DNA of 64,000 bases from Paremcibacter congregatus (GCF_006385135.1 NZ_CP041025.1:1395501-1459500); one strand, 5' to 3'; shown: positions 24,809 through 35,158, counted from the first letter of the stretch. The notes: generated by a model from the sequence alone, not told the origin. Translations and numbers: made by a program.

Positions 24809-26212
24809 TCACGCCCGACCGTAACGGTCTTCAAACCGCACGATATCGTCTTCGCCGAGGTAGCTGCCGGATTGGACCTCGATCATCTCCAAAGGAATGA
24901 CGCCAGGATTCTCCAGGGCGTGCACCGTTCCGATGGGGATGTAGGTGGATTCATTCTCATGGACCATAAAGGTTTTCTCGCCATTGGTCACCCGGGCGCT
25001 GCCTTTGACCACAATCCAGTGTTCGGCGCGATGATGATGCATCTGCTTTGACAGCTTGGCGCCGGGGTTCACCGTAATGCGTTTGACCTGATCTCGATCA
25101 CCAAAGCCAATGGAATCATATTTCCCCCAGGGGCGGTATACCTCGCGGTGGATGACGGCTTCCGTGCGGGCGCGCTTTTTCAGCTCTTCCAGGATGTTCT
25201 TGACGTCTTCCGATTTGTCCTTATGGGCGACCAGCAGAGCATCCTTGGTGTCGACGACGATCAATTCGTCAATGCCGATGGTGGTGACCAGTTTATGTTC
25301 GGCGAAGATGTAGCTGTTCCGGGTGTTATCGGTGATAATATCGCCCGTGAGGGTGTTGCCATTGTCATCCTTATCGCAGACATCCCACAGGGAAGACCAG
25401 GACCCAATATCGCTCCAGCCGGCATCAAGCGGCACTACCCGGGCTTCAGTGGTTTGTTCCATCACCGCATAGTCGATGGAAATGCCGGGGCATTTGGCGA
25501 AAGCATCGCTATTGAGACGCGTGAAGTCAAAATCTGCTTCGGCTTGTTCAAGAGCAGCGGTGCAATGCGTGACCACGTCGGGGTTATATTTTTCCAATTC
25601 GGCGAGATAGCGACTGGCGCGGAACATGAACATGCCACCGTTCCACAGATAGTCGCCACTGCTGAGAAAGGTTTCTGCGGTCGCGAGGTCAGGCTTTTCA
25701 ACGAATTGCACCACATCATATCCACCATTCTTTTCAGTCGTGCCGCGTTTGATATAGCCATAGCCGGTATGGGGGCTTTTCGGCACCACACCGAAAGTAA
25801 CCAGTGCGCCTTCCAGCGCCAGCTTCTCAGCCTTCCTGATCGCCACATGAAAGGCCGGGGCATCCTGGATGGTATGGTCGGCGGGCAGCACCAGCAAAAC
25901 CGGGTCACCGCCCTGTTTTAACGCTTCCAGAGCGGCGATGGCGATGGCGGGGGCCGTATTGCGTCCCATGGGTTCCAGAATGATGTTTTGCGCCGTGATT
26001 TCAAGCTCTCGCAGTTTTTCGGCGGCGAGAAAGCGGTGATCGGCATTACAAATGACGATGGGGGCCTGATGGTCAAGGCCGTTCAGGCGGCGCAAGGTCT
26101 CCTGAAACATAGAGAATTCGCTGTTCATGGCGAGAAACTGTTTCGGGTAAGTTGCCCGCGACAGGGGCCACAGGCGGGAGCCGGATCCACCGGAAAGTAA
26201 AATAGGTATCAT
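24809..26212 (-). CDS. Mannose-1-phosphate guanylyltransferase / mannose-6-phosphate isomerase
   Basis: A 467-residue type II bifunctional enzyme (ManC/AlgA/CpsB class). The N-terminal nucleotidyltransferase has LLSGGSGSRLWPLSR (GDP-mannose pyrophosphorylase signature) and VEKP further on. The C-terminal cupin (about 350-460) has the metal-ligand pattern QMHHHRAEHWIVVKGSARV of phosphomannose isomerases. It makes GDP-mannose for polysaccharide. I prefer ATG 26212 (GAGAAG just upstream, usual N-terminus MIPILLSGG) over an in-frame GTG 21 bases earlier. It is monocistronic, divergent from the MFS gene and closed by a strong terminator. Confidence 0.95.
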   Translation of the reverse strand: MIPILLSGGSGSRLWPLSRATYPKQFLAMNSEFSMFQETLRRLNGLDHQAPIVICNADHRFLAAEKLRELEITAQNIILEPMGRNTAPAIAIAALEALKQGGDPVLLVLPADHTIQDAPAFHVAIRKAEKLALEGALVTFGVVPKSPHTGYGYIKRGTTEKNGGYDVVQFVEKPDLATAETFLSSGDYLWNGGMFMFRASRYLAELEKYNPDVVTHCTAALEQAEADFDFTRLNSDAFAKCPGISIDYAVMEQTTEARVVPLDAGWSDIGSWSSLWDVCDKDDNGNTLTGDIITDNTRNSYIFAEHKLVTTIGIDELIVVDTKDALLVAHKDKSEDVKNILEELKKRARTEAVIHREVYRPWGKYDSIGFGDRDQVKRITVNPGAKLSKQMHHHRAEHWIVVKGSARVTNGEKTFMVHENESTYIPIGTVHALENPGVIPLEMIEVQSGSYLGEDDIVRFEDRYGRA

Positions 26213-26302
26213 AATCTTCTCTTTTTTGTTCACTTGCCGTAAGTAACAGGATAATGCTTAATTTATCTTAACGCCTCACGTATTGATTATGAAGCCCAAT
26301 CC

Positions 26303-27502
26303 ATGAATAAAATTTCTGCACACACCAACTGGGCCGCTGTCGGTTTTCTCTTTTGTCTCGGCATGGTGGCCTCGGCGCAGATTTTTAAACTGGCTCCGGC
26401 CTTACCCTACCTCAGATCCGAACTCAATCTTAGTCTGGTGGCGGGGGGATTGCTGTTTTCCATCATTAACATGACACCGGCGTTGATCGGGGTGGGGGCG
26501 GGCAGTCTGGCGGATCATGTCGGCTTCCGGCGGTCGTTGCTCTTCGGGCTTCTGGGGTTGGCCATCTCGGGGTTGTTTGGCAGCCTTAGCCATACTGTTG
26601 AATTTATTCTGTTGTTCCGCTTTTTCGAGGGTGTCAGCATTCTTGCGGTGGTGATTACAGCTCCGGCGATGATTTCATCCATTACCGCCCCGCATCAGCG
26701 CCATATAGCGCTTAGCCTGTGGAGCAGCTATATGCCGATGGGAGCTGCCCTGACGCTTCTGATGGCGCCCTATCTGCTGGATCAGATGGGCTGGCGGACG
26801 TTATGGCAGATTTCCGCCGGGATCGCATTTTTGATGGCGGGGATAATGTATTTCTTTCTTCATACGCCAAAGATCGCCACCCACAGTAAAACCGTTAGTG
26901 GTCTGTTTCGACGGCTGGGCGATGTTCTGTCAAAACCGGTGCCCTGGTTATTGACCATGCCGTTTCTGTTCTTCACGGCGCTGCAGGGGCCGATTCTCGC
27001 CTGGTTGCCCAGTTTTCTGATGGAACAACGTGGGCTGAGCGCCATGATGGCGGGTGTTCTGACAGCGGGTATTATCCTGTCCAATGTCGGGGGAGTGATG
27101 ATGGGCGGAATTCTTCTGGCGCGGGGAATCCCGCATTGGCGGCTGATTTGCATATCCGGTATCCTGATCTTCTTTGGCAGTATCGGTCTGTTTAATGAAC
27201 ATCTGCCGGATATTATCCGCTATGGTTGTTGTATTCTCACCATTGGCCTGACGGGCATGTTGCCGACGGCGGCTTTATCCAGTGTGCCACAATTTGCCCC
27301 GACGGAAAATCATGTGGGCACCTTGAATGGCATGCTGATTCAGGGATCGCAAACCGGCCATTTTGTTGGTCCGCCGCTCTATGCCCTGATCGTTCATCGT
27401 GCGGGTGGTGACTGGGGAAGCGCTCTCGGGCTTTATCTTGTTTTTGCACTGTTGATTTTTTTCTGTGGTCTTTTGCTGAGACGATACGCAACATCAGAGT
27501 AA
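26303..27502 (+). CDS. Major facilitator superfamily transporter
   Basis: A 399-residue protein with 12 predicted membrane helices. The motif-A-like loop between helices 2 and 3 reads GSLADHVGFRRSLLFG (G-x3-D-x-G-R type). The N-half helix 4-5 region has RFFEGVSILAVVITAPAMISS, as in cyanate/NarK-like and 'CynX-type' carriers. Substrate is unknown. It is an inner-membrane secondary transporter, divergent from the GDP-mannose gene and 85 bp before the response regulator gene, without obvious functional linkage to either. Confidence 0.9.
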   Translation: MNKISAHTNWAAVGFLFCLGMVASAQIFKLAPALPYLRSELNLSLVAGGLLFSIINMTPALIGVGAGSLADHVGFRRSLLFGLLGLAISGLFGSLSHTVEFILLFRFFEGVSILAVVITAPAMISSITAPHQRHIALSLWSSYMPMGAALTLLMAPYLLDQMGWRTLWQISAGIAFLMAGIMYFFLHTPKIATHSKTVSGLFRRLGDVLSKPVPWLLTMPFLFFTALQGPILAWLPSFLMEQRGLSAMMAGVLTAGIILSNVGGVMMGGILLARGIPHWRLICISGILIFFGSIGLFNEHLPDIIRYGCCILTIGLTGMLPTAALSSVPQFAPTENHVGTLNGMLIQGSQTGHFVGPPLYALIVHRAGGDWGSALGLYLVFALLIFFCGLLLRRYATSE

Positions 27503-27587
27503 GGGATGTTCTGCCTTGTATAGTGACGGCCAGATGTGTATTTTCATCACAATATAAAAAGATATAAATCATCCCAGGGAGAGGCAT

Positions 27588-28241
27588 GTGACAGATCCCG
27601 TCATGATATTGATTGCAGACGATCATCCGTTATTTCGCATGGCATTGACCCAGGCGATCGGCCTAGCTTTCGAGCAGGCGACGATTAAAGAGGCCGGCTC
27701 TATTGATGAGGTGCAACAGGCTTTGGAAAAGGGAACGCCTTATGACCTGCTGTTGCTCGACCTGCAAATGCCCGGGGCGCAGGGATTTTCAGGTCTGATT
27801 TACCTGCGTGGCCATTACCCGGAAATTCCTATTGTTGTGGTGTCGGGTAAAGACCCGGATAAGGTGGCGGCCAAGGCCATTAGTCATGGCGCTTCCGGCT
27901 TTATACCCAAGTCCACAGATCTGCCGGATATCGCGGCGGCGATAAAAACTGTATATGAGGGATCGGAATGGGTGCCCCCGGGGATTACCTTGACCCCGCA
28001 TCAGGTGGAAGACGAGGAAACCTCTATCGCGGAAACCGTGGCGAGCCTGACCCCGCAGCAGTTCCGGGTATTCGGCTATCTGGCGGGCGGCATGCTCAAT
28101 AAACAAATCGCCTATGAAATGGGGGTCGCGGAGGGAACTGTCAAAGCCCATGTCACGGGAATTCTGAAAAAATTTGGCGCTTATAGCCGCAGTCATCTGA
28201 TTATCGCCGCCCAGAAACTTGATGCCGAGGAAGAAGCCTAG
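27588..28241 (+). CDS. Response regulator, NarL/LuxR type (CrbR-like)
   Basis: A 217-residue protein. The receiver domain (1-125) has D11-D12 and phospho-acceptor D58 (LLLLDLQMPG), with S-G-K after strand 4. The output domain (about 148-207) is a LuxR-type helix-turn-helix (LTPQQFRVFGYLAGGMLNKQIAYEMGVAEGTVKAHV as its core). GTG start after GGGAGAGG. It is tail-to-tail with the SSS-type hybrid kinase, the two stops sharing a CTAG at 28238-28241. In Vibrio and Pseudomonas the CrbS/CrbR pair has this pairing of an SSS-kinase with a NarL-type regulator and controls acetate use (acs). The cognate relationship here is inferred from adjacency and that precedent. Confidence 0.92.
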   Translation: MTDPVMILIADDHPLFRMALTQAIGLAFEQATIKEAGSIDEVQQALEKGTPYDLLLLDLQMPGAQGFSGLIYLRGHYPEIPIVVVSGKDPDKVAAKAISHGASGFIPKSTDLPDIAAAIKTVYEGSEWVPPGITLTPHQVEDEETSIAETVASLTPQQFRVFGYLAGGMLNKQIAYEMGVAEGTVKAHVTGILKKFGAYSRSHLIIAAQKLDAEEEA

Positions 28242-31200
28242 GCCTTGGGCCTCTGGTAGATGACCTGGCTGTTAATCAGGGCGCGCAATGCGGCGGCCTT
28301 TAACGGCTTCCTGAGAAACTTGTAGCCATGCTCCTCTGCCTGCCGTTTGACATCTTCGGTATAATCGGCGGAAATGACGATGCCGGGAATATCGCCCCCC
28401 ATTCTGATTTGCAGGGTGTTCAGGGCGTCTATGCCATTCTTTCCCTTATCCAGATGATAGTCAGCCAATATGATATCCGGCTTGCCGTTTGCCGAAGTTC
28501 CTGCCACATCATCAAGGGCGCGGCAGCAGGTGACACGGCACCCCCAATTGGACAGTAACGCCTGCATCCCGGTGAGGATGTCCGGGTCATTGTCAATGCA
28601 TAGAATATGCAGGTCGGCGAAGACCAGTCGGTTGGCGGGTGTTTTTTTCGCCGCTGTAGCTGATTTCTTCCGCAGGTGTTTTTTTGTCGACAGCGGCAGG
28701 CCTATGCTAAATACGGACCCTTTCCCCGGGGTCGAATTCACCGTCAGGGAATGATCAAGTAAGCGGCATATGCGTTCAACAATGGCAAGGCCGAGGCCGA
28801 GGCCCTGTTCCTTAGAATTGACTTCACTTTTCTGGTTCAACTGCTTGAATTCTATGAATATTTCGTCGAGCTTATGCTCGGATATCCCACATCCCGTATC
28901 ATACACCTGCAGGGTGATACGGTCAGGGCCGCTGATGCGGCCCCCCACCAGAACCCGGCCCTGATCTGTATACCGAATGGCATTGCTGATAAAATTCTGC
29001 AGTACCCGACGCAACAGTTTCGGGTCGCTATGGACGATGGCCTTGGTGGGCAGCATCTTGAATGCAATGCCCTGATCGCGGGCGATGGCGGTAAATTCAT
29101 GGTCCAGGTCGGTCAGCAGATCCATCAGGGCGAAATCACGAAGATCAGGCCGGAGAACCCCGGCGTCCAGCTTTGAAATTTCCAGCAGACCGTCAAGCAG
29201 ACCTTCCACTGCATTCAGGCTGCTGTCCAGATGATTGATCAACGGCCGTATGTCGTTATCGGTTGTCTTTTCTGTCAGGGCCGAGGTGAACAGCCGGGCG
29301 GCATTCAGGGGTTGCAGAAGGTCATGACTGGCGGCGGCAAGGAAGCGGGTCTTGCTGATATTGGCCTGTTCCGCCTCGGCCTTGGCGGCCATAAGTTCGC
29401 CAGTGCGGGCCGTGACCCGTTGTTCAAGGATTTCATTGGCCCGCAACAGGGTATCGGCGGCCTGTTTATGGGTCGTAATGTCGGAATAGCTGGTAACGAA
29501 TCCGCCACCGGGCAGGGGGCGTCCATGAATTTCAATCACACGGCCGTTGGGCAGGGTGCGCTCGACACTGTATTTGGTACCACGGCTTAAATGATCAAGG
29601 CGTTTTTGAATTTGCAGATCAATCTGTTCCGTGCCAAACAGGCCCTGGGTGGCGTTATGGGCCAGAACATCGCCAATATATCGCCCGGCATAAATAAAAC
29701 CTTCCGGATAATCAAACATATCAAGATAACATTTGTTCCAGGCTACCAGATGCAGGTCCTTGTCCACTACGCTGATGCCGACATTGACATTTTCCAGGGA
29801 CTTTTGCAGCAGAGTACGGTTGGCCTGAAAAACTTCCGAAGCCTCGTCAACGATGGAAACAAAATCATCCAGTTGAATCTCGCGGCCCTGCAGACCGGTA
29901 TTAATGACTACACGGGCTGTGGCGGAGCCGATGGCGCCGGCGAGCAGATGTTCGGTAAACAGGACCAGATCATCATGGGCCGGTTGATTGGGCGAGAGAG
30001 CTTCCCCCCGTTCAGCGGCGAAATTGGAAAAGGCCTGCCGCGCTTGGGTAACGCCAACAAAACGTTCCCCAAGCGCCATCAGGTCGGACACTTTGGCGGA
30101 AGAGCGGATGACGACCCCGGGTTCTGTGGCAATTTGTGATCCGCTGTCGACGTAGGTGGCGGCTTGAATATGTTCGATCAGAGTGTGACGGCTCAATCGG
30201 GACAGCAAAACAAACGCCATAACATTGGCGCCAAGGCTCCAGATCAGGCCGTGGGTGACGGGGGTCATATTTTGTACGCCAAACAGGCTTTCCGGCCTGA
30301 GCAGGCTGAGGCCGAACAGGCCATTGTCAAGGATATCCGGGGAAATCCATCCGGCCCGGACCACGAGAGGCACCAGTAATGTGAAGCACCAAAGAGCAAA
30401 GCCGATGCAAATGCCCCCCATGGCGCCGCGATGGGTCGCGCCCTTCCAGTAAAGCCCGCCGACGATTGCCGGGGCGAATTGGGCCGCCAGAACCATAGAC
30501 AGCAGTCCTATGGAGGCAAGGGCGTCAAAGCTGACCACCATGCGGTAATAAAAATAGGCGAGAAACATGATGGCGACGATGGTGATCCGGCGAATGGTAA
30601 GCAACAGCCAGCTGATGTCCTTACGTTCGTCAAGCCGCAACCATTTCAACCGCAGGATAATCGGCATGACCACATCGTTGGACACCATGGTGCTCAACGC
30701 CACGGCGCCGACGATCACCATGCTGGTGGCGGCGGACAGGCCGCCGATAAAGGCGAGCAAAGCGAGATCGGTGCGGCCAACGGTAAGCGGCAGGGTGAGG
30801 ATATAGAGATCCTGATTACTGCCCGCTGACGGGGTGAGCAGACCGGCTGCGGCTATGGGAAAGATAAACAGGCTCATGCCAATCAGGTAAATGGGGAACA
30901 GCCAGCGGGTCAGGCGAATATCACCCGGTTCAGAATTTTCCACCACCAGCACATGGAACTGGCGCGGCAGGCAGAAAATTGCCGTCATGCCGAGTACGAC
31001 GGAGGTCAGGAAGCTGTTGTGGCGGTTGCCCTCGGTGAAGATCGCCTGAATAGAGTCATTCTGTGCAATGCGGGCGGTAATATCCCCGAATCCGTCGAAC
31101 AAACCGTAGGTGATAAAAAGTCCGACCCCGGTGAAAGCGGTGAGCTTGACGATTGATTCAAAGGCGATGGCCAGCATCATGCCTTCGTGATGTTCGTTGG

Positions 31201-31759
31201 ATTTGATGTGGCGGGTGCCGAACAGGATGGTGAACAGCGCCATAAGGCCTGCAACGAAGATAGCGGTGTCTTCAAACAAATATATAGTGCCGGTATTGTG
31301 ATCAAGGATCGTCTGACCGGTGAGTACATTGAAACTTGTTGACACGGCCTTTAACTGCAGGGCGATGTAGGGCACGACCCCCATGGTCGCCACGAGAGTG
31401 ACCAAGATTGCCAGTTGTTGCGACTTGCCATAACGGGAAGACAGAAAGTCGGCGATCGAGGTGATATTCTGTTTCTTGGCCACCGTGATCATCTTGATCA
31501 GAAAGGGCCAGGCGAGTACAAGAACGATGATGGACCCCAGATAGGTTGGCGCCATGATCCAGCCGGTGGCGGCGGTTTGACCCGAGGTGCCGTAAAAAGC
31601 CCATGACGTGCAATAGACCGCCAGCGTTAGACTGTAAATCACGCTGCGATACCGGTTATGGGGGCGTTCGAGAGACCGCTTGTCCCCCCAGTAGGCTATG
31701 GCGAACAGCAGTCCGACATAGCCCAGTGAGACGGTGATGATAACCCAGGTTTGCAGCAT
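28238..31759 (-). CDS. Hybrid histidine kinase with sodium:solute-symporter domain (CrbS/CbrA-like)
   Basis: A 1173-residue protein. Residues 1-500 form a sodium/solute symporter-like domain with about 13 membrane helices. A PAS domain follows (about 645-765). The HisKA helix has the phospho-acceptor H812 in FLAAASHDLLQPLNAARLF. HATPase has NAIRYTDQG, DTGCGI and EQGLGLGLAI, and the C-terminal receiver (about 1045-1165) has D1100 (ILADYHLD). The layout is that of CrbS-type kinases, which couple transport or sensing of a small acid to transcription. It lies 20 bp after the oligomer hydrolase gene in the same direction, so it is probably the last gene of the permease-hydrolase-kinase operon. This suggests it senses hydroxybutyrate or a derived acid; that is inference. 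Confidence 0.93.
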   Translation of the reverse strand: MLQTWVIITVSLGYVGLLFAIAYWGDKRSLERPHNRYRSVIYSLTLAVYCTSWAFYGTSGQTAATGWIMAPTYLGSIIVLVLAWPFLIKMITVAKKQNITSIADFLSSRYGKSQQLAILVTLVATMGVVPYIALQLKAVSTSFNVLTGQTILDHNTGTIYLFEDTAIFVAGLMALFTILFGTRHIKSNEHHEGMMLAIAFESIVKLTAFTGVGLFITYGLFDGFGDITARIAQNDSIQAIFTEGNRHNSFLTSVVLGMTAIFCLPRQFHVLVVENSEPGDIRLTRWLFPIYLIGMSLFIFPIAAAGLLTPSAGSNQDLYILTLPLTVGRTDLALLAFIGGLSAATSMVIVGAVALSTMVSNDVVMPIILRLKWLRLDERKDISWLLLTIRRITIVAIMFLAYFYYRMVVSFDALASIGLLSMVLAAQFAPAIVGGLYWKGATHRGAMGGICIGFALWCFTLLVPLVVRAGWISPDILDNGLFGLSLLRPESLFGVQNMTPVTHGLIWSLGANVMAFVLLSRLSRHTLIEHIQAATYVDSGSQIATEPGVVIRSSAKVSDLMALGERFVGVTQARQAFSNFAAERGEALSPNQPAHDDLVLFTEHLLAGAIGSATARVVINTGLQGREIQLDDFVSIVDEASEVFQANRTLLQKSLENVNVGISVVDKDLHLVAWNKCYLDMFDYPEGFIYAGRYIGDVLAHNATQGLFGTEQIDLQIQKRLDHLSRGTKYSVERTLPNGRVIEIHGRPLPGGGFVTSYSDITTHKQAADTLLRANEILEQRVTARTGELMAAKAEAEQANISKTRFLAAASHDLLQPLNAARLFTSALTEKTTDNDIRPLINHLDSSLNAVEGLLDGLLEISKLDAGVLRPDLRDFALMDLLTDLDHEFTAIARDQGIAFKMLPTKAIVHSDPKLLRRVLQNFISNAIRYTDQGRVLVGGRISGPDRITLQVYDTGCGISEHKLDEIFIEFKQLNQKSEVNSKEQGLGLGLAIVERICRLLDHSLTVNSTPGKGSVFSIGLPLSTKKHLRKKSATAAKKTPANRLVFADLHILCIDNDPDILTGMQALLSNWGCRVTCCRALDDVAGTSANGKPDIILADYHLDKGKNGIDALNTLQIRMGGDIPGIVISADYTEDVKRQAEEHGYKFLRKPLKAAALRALINSQVIYQRPKA

Positions 31760-31779
31760 ATCAGCTCATGTTACTTATA

Positions 31780-33813
31780 CTATTGAACGGGGATCTTGAC
31801 GATTCCCTGTTCGATCTTAATGCGGGACTTGTCCACTGTCTGCAAAATTCCGGTCAGATGTTCTTCTGTGAGGTCTTCAACTTTGCCCGCGGTGTCCGTG
31901 GCGCGCCTTTTGGTCCAGATCACCTGACTGTCCGGCAGCGGTGTACCTTTGGTCATATGGTTATACATCAGATCCAGCGTTGTCGAGAAATAGTGATGCA
32001 GGGGCACATAACGATTGTTAAATCCGGGGAAGGCGTTGAAGGCGTCAAAATGATGCGCGTTGGCAATTTCGTAATAATGCAATTGGCTTTCGGCGCCTTC
32101 CACCAGGTGGTTAAGGCCCAGATAAGCGCGGGAACTGTGGTTGACGTGGATGAGTGCATCCGCCTGTCCGTGGACGATAATTGCCGGCTTGCCCTGCAGA
32201 TTGGCGGTATGGTGCGTTTCCGCCATGCCCTTTTGCACGCGTTGTGCGTCGGGGCTGTTGCCGGTTACCAGATTTCTGTAACACAGACCAAAATCTATCG
32301 GCAGTTTCAGTTCTGTCGGCGCGAAGGTGAGGGAAGCTACCGGGGCAATACCGCCGGATTGGGCAAAGAGAGCCGCCATCTCGGCCTCGGTTTCGGCCAC
32401 AGCCTGGCCCGTTGGCGACATTTTGGCGTAACTCAAGCCACACAGATTGTCGAGAGCGGAGAAACGGCCATACGCATTGCCATAATCTGCCGAAATTGAG
32501 GCCCAAAGTTTGATGGCGACATTGATCGGGCCAAGATCGAGGGTTTCATCCAGCACGCCCATTTCACGGATTTTGGCGGCGGATTCTGCTATTTGCCCCT
32601 CTGTGCTGTCCGCGTCGAGAAGGCCGCGGGCTTTGAGCAGGCCGCAATGACCTTCAAGAAGTTGTTTGGCAGCCGGATTTGCGCCCGCGCCAAACGGTGC
32701 GTTCAGGGCTGTTTCAGTCAGCACCGCGCAGGGCTGATAAAGGTTGAGAAACGTACTGTAATCATAAAGGTGTTTACTATGCCCGCGGAAGGGGGGCTGG
32801 TCACCCATCTGAATGGCGAAATCGCTGCCCTGGGGCATGGGCAGATTGGGCTCGGCCACGGCAACAGCATCAATCAGACCTTCCGTATCCTGCTCTGCAG
32901 CCATCAGGGAACTGTTGCCCCCTTGGGAAATGCTTGAACTGATCACCAGGGTATTCTCCGGGGTGAACAAGACCGCCCCGTCGCCGCGTTCCTTGTTCAG
33001 AACATAAAAGGCGAATTTGATTGAGGAGAGGACATACTGGCCCCAGTTTTTTTCATCATTAAGGCCGGAATGCGCGTGTTGCACCGCAACGCGATGAGGA
33101 AATTCCTCGTTATAGGCCTTTAGCTCCGGGGTCAGGGGGACGGTAAAACTTGACCGGTCCCCGGCGGTAACGGCATCGATCAGGCGTCCCTGCAGATCAT
33201 AGACCTTGCCGGCGGTCAGATGATGAAAGCCGGTGCCGGTTCCCTTGTCAGTATAGGCAATGGCGCAGCCTTTCTTCAGAGCCCATTCGCCGGTGGTGCC
33301 GATCGCGCCGTAGATGCCGCGTGACCCGGAAGAGGGGCCGGTGATCAGGCAGGGCTTTTCATTATTGAAACTGGCGGGGATTTGCACCATCAGAGTGACA
33401 TTCTGATGGGCGGGGCTGAGTTTCATAAAGCTAAGGTATTCTGTGCCGGCGACTTTGCCACTGGGGTCACTGTTGCCCACGTTGGGGCCGTAAATCCGGC
33501 CAAATCCACCCGCCGTCGACGTGTCGATCAGGGCGCGGTAGTTGGTATAGATGGCATACCGGCGCAGTTCCTCCACGGTCGGCGCGTCCGGGTTGTGAAA
33601 GCCGGGTGGTGTCGGGGATTGCAAACCTTCAAGGCCAAGCCCGCCGGTGAGCAGGTCATCACTTTGTCCATCATAGGCAGTGCGCACCAACTCGCCGACC
33701 AGAAAGTCCGGGGCGACTGATTGCGCGATGCTGCTTTCTTTCTCGGCAGCACATGCGGTAAGGCCGAGCGCAGTGACCCCGGTCAGGGCTAATCCAAAAA
33801 AACGATTTGTCAT
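31780..33813 (-). CDS. 3-hydroxybutyrate oligomer hydrolase, exported lipoprotein
   Basis: A 677-residue member of the D-(-)-3-hydroxybutyrate oligomer hydrolase family, which cleaves linear oligomers from poly-3-hydroxybutyrate breakdown into monomers. The start at ATG 33813 follows GAGGG; a longer frame adds 8 residues without a ribosome site. The signal peptide ends in a lipobox (LTAC, C21), so the protein is anchored in the envelope. Candidate nucleophile is the Ser in SSSISQGGNSS, within a G/S-rich turn after a strand; the GPSSGSRGIYGAIG segment nearer the N-terminus is also conserved-looking. It sits between a GntP-family permease gene upstream and the hybrid kinase gene downstream. The combination with a divergent TonB receptor points to uptake of hydroxybutyrate oligomers from outside. 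Confidence 0.88.
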   Translation of the reverse strand: MTNRFFGLALTGVTALGLTACAAEKESSIAQSVAPDFLVGELVRTAYDGQSDDLLTGGLGLEGLQSPTPPGFHNPDAPTVEELRRYAIYTNYRALIDTSTAGGFGRIYGPNVGNSDPSGKVAGTEYLSFMKLSPAHQNVTLMVQIPASFNNEKPCLITGPSSGSRGIYGAIGTTGEWALKKGCAIAYTDKGTGTGFHHLTAGKVYDLQGRLIDAVTAGDRSSFTVPLTPELKAYNEEFPHRVAVQHAHSGLNDEKNWGQYVLSSIKFAFYVLNKERGDGAVLFTPENTLVISSSISQGGNSSLMAAEQDTEGLIDAVAVAEPNLPMPQGSDFAIQMGDQPPFRGHSKHLYDYSTFLNLYQPCAVLTETALNAPFGAGANPAAKQLLEGHCGLLKARGLLDADSTEGQIAESAAKIREMGVLDETLDLGPINVAIKLWASISADYGNAYGRFSALDNLCGLSYAKMSPTGQAVAETEAEMAALFAQSGGIAPVASLTFAPTELKLPIDFGLCYRNLVTGNSPDAQRVQKGMAETHHTANLQGKPAIIVHGQADALIHVNHSSRAYLGLNHLVEGAESQLHYYEIANAHHFDAFNAFPGFNNRYVPLHHYFSTTLDLMYNHMTKGTPLPDSQVIWTKRRATDTAGKVEDLTEEHLTGILQTVDKSRIKIEQGIVKIPVQ

Positions 33814-33838
33814 GATGTTTCCCTCTTTTTCTATCACG

Positions 33839-35158
33839 TTATATCAAAAACAATGCAATGGCCATGATGACCCCTAACACTGGCACAATTACCGTCAGTG
33901 CTGCAAGGGGGCCGTAGGCGTCTTTATGCTTTTCGCCGCAGATGGCGCGGATGGTGGTGACCACATAGCCATTGTGAGGCAGGCTGTCGAGCGCGCCTGA
34001 CGAAATGGCAACCACCCGATGCAGGGCGTCAGGGTCAACCCCGAGGTCCAGATAATGCGGTGCGAGAACCGGCAGGGCGATGGACTGACCACCAGACGCG
34101 GACCCGGTAAGACCGGCAATGACACTGACCGCAACAGCGGCGCCGATGAGTTCGTGGCCCGGCAAGCTGGTCATGGCCTCGACGACAACGCCGAAAGCCG
34201 GGGACGCCTTGGCGACGGTGCCGAAACCCACTACGGCGGCGGTATTGCCAATGGCGATCAACGCACCGGCGGTGCCGGTGGATAACGCGCCTTCGAGATT
34301 TTTGAACAGTTTCCAGTTGAAGATGATGGTGCTCAACACCCCGGCGCTCAGTGCGATTAGCAGCGCGGATTGCTTGAGGCTGTCATGGAAGGCGAAGGCC
34401 ACGCCGAGCACCAGGATCAATGGCACCATGCTGAGAAAAGGATTGGGTAAGGTACCGTTTTGCACAATGATCGGGTCATTTTCCCGCTCATCATAGGCTT
34501 CGCCATTTTCTACGGCCTTGCGGATCATGCGTTTCAGCCACCAGAATCCAAAGCTCGCCATAAAAATTGCCACGACGATGCTGACCTGCCAGCCGGAATA
34601 AAGCGTCGTGCCGAGGAATTTGATCGGAATCACGTTCTGGATTTCCGGTGATCCGGCGGACGTCATGGTGAAGGTGACGGAGCCAAAGGCCAGGGCCGCA
34701 GGTATGAAACGGCGGGGGAGGTTGGCTTGTTTAAACAGGCTGAGCGCCATAGGGTAGACGGAAAAAGCCACGACAAAAAGACTGACACCACCGTATGTCA
34801 TCACGGCGCAGGCCGCGACAATGGCGAATACCGCATGGGTCATGCCGAGCTTGCCGACGATCCAGTGGGATATGCTGTCGGCCGCCCCGCAGTCTTCCAT
34901 GACCTTGCCGAATATGGCGCCGAGGATAAAGATCGGGAACCAGGAGAAGATAAAGCCTGAAAAGCCCTGCATGTAGCTCGCCACATAGTCAGCCTGCCCC
35001 GGGTCGGCCCATTGCGGAAAAAGCGCAAGGCCGCTCATCAGTGCGACAAACAGGGCCGACAAAGGCCCGGCGATCATTACATTGACCCCGCGAATGGTCA
35101 AAATAATAAGGAGGAGCAGGCCACCGATCAGGCCAATCATACTTAATGGTTCACTCAT
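33839..35158 (-). CDS. GntP-family permease, probable 3-hydroxybutyrate transporter
   Basis: A 439-residue inner-membrane protein with about 12 hydrophobic segments of the GntP/ion-transporter superfamily. Known members carry gluconate, and a D-beta-hydroxybutyrate permease branch exists next to PHB genes. Visible blocks include GVNVMIAGPLSALFVAL, a TMTSAGSPEIQNVIP re-entrant-like segment, GLTGSASGGQSIALPVL and SSGALDSLPHNGYVVTT, the last being typical of the hydroxybutyrate branch, to my knowledge. It is the first gene of the minus-strand operon. The hydrolase ATG follows 25 bp after its stop. The substrate is inferred from the hydrolase neighbour. Confidence 0.85.
   Translation of the reverse strand: MSEPLSMIGLIGGLLLLIILTIRGVNVMIAGPLSALFVALMSGLALFPQWADPGQADYVASYMQGFSGFIFSWFPIFILGAIFGKVMEDCGAADSISHWIVGKLGMTHAVFAIVAACAVMTYGGVSLFVVAFSVYPMALSLFKQANLPRRFIPAALAFGSVTFTMTSAGSPEIQNVIPIKFLGTTLYSGWQVSIVVAIFMASFGFWWLKRMIRKAVENGEAYDERENDPIIVQNGTLPNPFLSMVPLILVLGVAFAFHDSLKQSALLIALSAGVLSTIIFNWKLFKNLEGALSTGTAGALIAIGNTAAVVGFGTVAKASPAFGVVVEAMTSLPGHELIGAAVAVSVIAGLTGSASGGQSIALPVLAPHYLDLGVDPDALHRVVAISSGALDSLPHNGYVVTTIRAICGEKHKDAYGPLAALTVIVPVLGVIMAIALFLI

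Noticed and set aside
31768-32499. Plus-strand open frame (243 codons) opposite the oligomer hydrolase
   Set aside because: Shadow of a real gene; no motif.
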